Assembly (NCBI GenBank): GCA_021811745.1
Contig: JAJZNH010000168.1
Coordinates: forward strand, 1-9,036
DNA length: 9,036 nt
Reading direction: 5' to 3'
From: Acidobacteriota bacterium
Lineage (GTDB): Bacteria; Acidobacteriota; Terriglobia; Terriglobales; Acidobacteriaceae
The stretch's first letter is position 1; every line of letters starts with the position of its first letter. The notes beneath the pieces are model-generated. The model did no database searches. It was not told the DNA's origin and was given only the letters and a program-made list of their open reading frames with translations. Made by a program: the position numbers and the translations under genes. Positions 8,375-9,036 of the stretch are shown here, in pieces.

Positions 8375-8389
8375 ATGTGAGTCGCAGAT
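8360..8389 (+). other. Two-part hairpin in the intergenic region
   Basis: ATCTGC (8360-8365) is the exact reverse complement of GCAGAT (8384-8389). Inside it GCTC (8371-8374) pairs with GAGT (8379-8382), one pair being G-U, around the loop ATGT, with 5 nt unpaired on the left and 1 nt on the right. The structure is flanked by CGGAGTA repeats and is not followed by a T-run. It may belong to one structured transcript together with 8435-8486. Confidence 0.35.
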
Positions 8390-8434
8390 TCCGGAGTAAT
8401 ACGCATGCTTGCTGACGGGGGCCGGCGAAAGCAG

Positions 8435-8486
8435 GTTCGAAAGTAACTCGAGAAGACGTCCCGGGTAACTTTCGAATGATTACCCG
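8435..8486 (+). other. Two mutually exclusive hairpins sharing one arm (possible RNA switch or operator)
   Basis: Hairpin I: bases 8436-8450 (TTCGAAAGTAACTCG) pair with 8462-8476 (CGGGTAACTTTCGAA). Nine perfect pairs are followed by one A-A mismatch and five more pairs, one a T-G wobble, around an 11-nt loop. Hairpin II: CGGGTAA (8462-8468) is also the exact reverse complement of TTACCCG (8480-8486), with an 11-nt loop. Both use 8462-8468, so they cannot form together in one RNA. No T-tract follows either one and no gene starts soon after. As DNA, the first dyad could be a protein-binding site, and its outer hexamer TTCGAA is itself palindromic. No tRNA T-arm fits, despite the GGTTCGAAA string. 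Confidence 0.45.
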
Positions 8487-8798
8487 CATCTCGTCTTTAC
8501 CACCAAAGTGTCATGCGATCTGCTTGCCCTTTCCAATCCACTCGCGCGATGCTGAATCAACGGTTTCTCTGGGGCGATGCGAAACTCGTGTGAAGCTTCT
8601 CAAATGCAGATGAGTCAGAGCGGAAAGCGGTTGGCCGTGAAGAGTTATATTGCGTCAACAGTGAGAGTCCGCGGCATGAGTCACAGGAGTTACGCGGTTT
8701 GTTTACGGTTTTCATGCTTTGCAGGTCCGGGTTATAGCCGCAAGAGTGGACGTTGTGCTTTGTCGAAGAGGTTAAGCCTTTTTGAACTGACGGCGTAT

Positions 8799-8840
8799 AA
8801 GGCAGGCTGATCGCGCGAGTGAGCAAGAATTGCCTTTTTT
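8799..8840 (+). terminator. Possible rho-independent terminator in the intergenic region
   Basis: A T6 run at 8835-8840 follows an inverted repeat. Either AAGGCA (8799-8804) pairs with TGCCTT (8831-8836) over a long loop, or the shorter GCAA-GAA-TTGC (8823-8833) forms directly before CTTTTTT. It could end a + strand transcript running on from the ABC operon or one starting within the intergenic region. Both stems are weak, so confidence is low. Confidence 0.3.
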
Positions 8841-8958
8841 ATTGTGCATTTTTATCGCGCGTGGGATTTTAATTCTTCAAATCCTGAAAGCCAGAGTTGT
8901 ACGCAGCTTCATTTGCTGTTGTTCCGCTGTTGCGCATATCCCGGGTGAAGAGTTCGTC

Positions 8959-8981
8959 CCTGCAGCATACCGGCAGGTTTT
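8959..8981 (+). terminator. Weak terminator-like hairpin near the window end
   Basis: CCTGC (8959-8963) pairs with GCAGG (8973-8977) across a 9-nt loop and TTTT (8978-8981) follows. Five pairs and only four T residues make this a weak candidate that may be chance. Confidence 0.2.
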
Positions 8982-9036
8982 AGCGCGAAAGGTCTGCGAA
9001 CACAAATGGCAAGTTCAGAATTCCGGCAAAATGTAT

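Larger units (their letters stand above)
8243..9036. other. Long intergenic region with no convincing gene, several inverted repeats
   Basis: Almost 800 nt follow the ABC gene without a recognisable protein, tRNA or rRNA. Short open frames exist on both strands (for example 8577-8810 + and 8557-8826 -) but lack ribosome sites and look like chance. The first part (8243-8490) holds direct repeats and hairpins, described separately. From about 8820 the sequence becomes AT-rich with T-runs (8835-8840, 8849-8853), unlike the GC-rich coding part. Short repeats include GCTGTTG at 8915-8921 and 8926-8932, spaced 11 nt. The far end may be the leader of a gene that starts beyond the window. Confidence 0.6.

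Noticed and set aside
8431..8447. GGTTCGAAA resembling a tRNA T-arm
   Set aside because: The flanking five bases do not pair as a T-stem and no acceptor, D or anticodon arm could be laid out. The string belongs to the hairpin at 8435-8476.
8782..8801. TTGAAC and TATAAG as a promoter pair
   Set aside because: The hexamers are only 8 nt apart, too close for a sigma-70 promoter.
8577..8810. A 77-codon + strand frame in the intergenic region ending just before the T6 run
   Set aside because: The possible terminator after it is tempting, but the only G-run is 2 nt from the ATG, the product is low-information and basic, and an equally long frame overlaps it on the other strand.
8557..8826. An 89-codon - strand frame in the intergenic region
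   Set aside because: No ribosome site, no motif, and it overlaps the opposite frame; probably chance.

Overview
The window is about 9 kb of GC-rich bacterial chromosome with densely packed genes in three transcription blocks. Protein style points to a Gram-negative bacterium: there is a lipoprotein with a lipobox, a periplasm-sensing histidine kinase, a sigma-54 activator and an Mla/Mce-type ABC ATPase. My best guess is the phylum Acidobacteriota, judged from the tlyA-nadK pairing and the flavour of the kinase and the ABC ATPase. That placement is inference, as no marker gene is present to settle it.

Layout. (1) Positions 1-1093, + strand: the 3' end of tlyA (rRNA 2'-O-methyltransferase/hemolysin A family), then nadK (NAD kinase). 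(2) Positions 1112-4968, - strand, convergent with nadK: a compact operon transcribed as response regulator (NtrC family, sigma-54 activator), then PAS-containing membrane histidine kinase, then a small proline-rich lipoprotein. The genes are 3 nt apart and then overlap by an ATGA. (3) Positions 4969-5345: a divergent control region of about 377 nt. (4) Positions 5346-8242, + strand: an M20 metallo-dipeptidase, mobA (molybdenum cofactor guanylyltransferase, GTG start overlapping the dipeptidase stop) and an Mla/Mce-like ABC ATPase with an altered signature motif. (5) Positions 8243-9036: almost 800 nt with no convincing gene, AT-richer toward its end, holding several inverted repeats.

How the genes fit together. 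The kinase and regulator are a clear two-component pair. The kinase should sense a periplasmic or membrane signal and phosphorylate Asp55 of the regulator, which then drives RpoN-dependent promoters. The translationally coupled lipoprotein may be an accessory of this system. The dipeptidase, mobA and ABC genes look co-transcribed but have no obvious shared pathway, and the ATPase has no permease or MlaD partner beside it in the window.

The most interesting unexplained signal is at 8435-8486. There a long, nearly perfect hairpin (14 pairs around one mismatch) shares its 3' arm with a second, mutually exclusive hairpin. That is the geometry of an RNA switch or attenuator, but neither hairpin has a U-tract and no target gene is visible in the window. 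I found no mobile element, CRISPR array, rRNA or tRNA.
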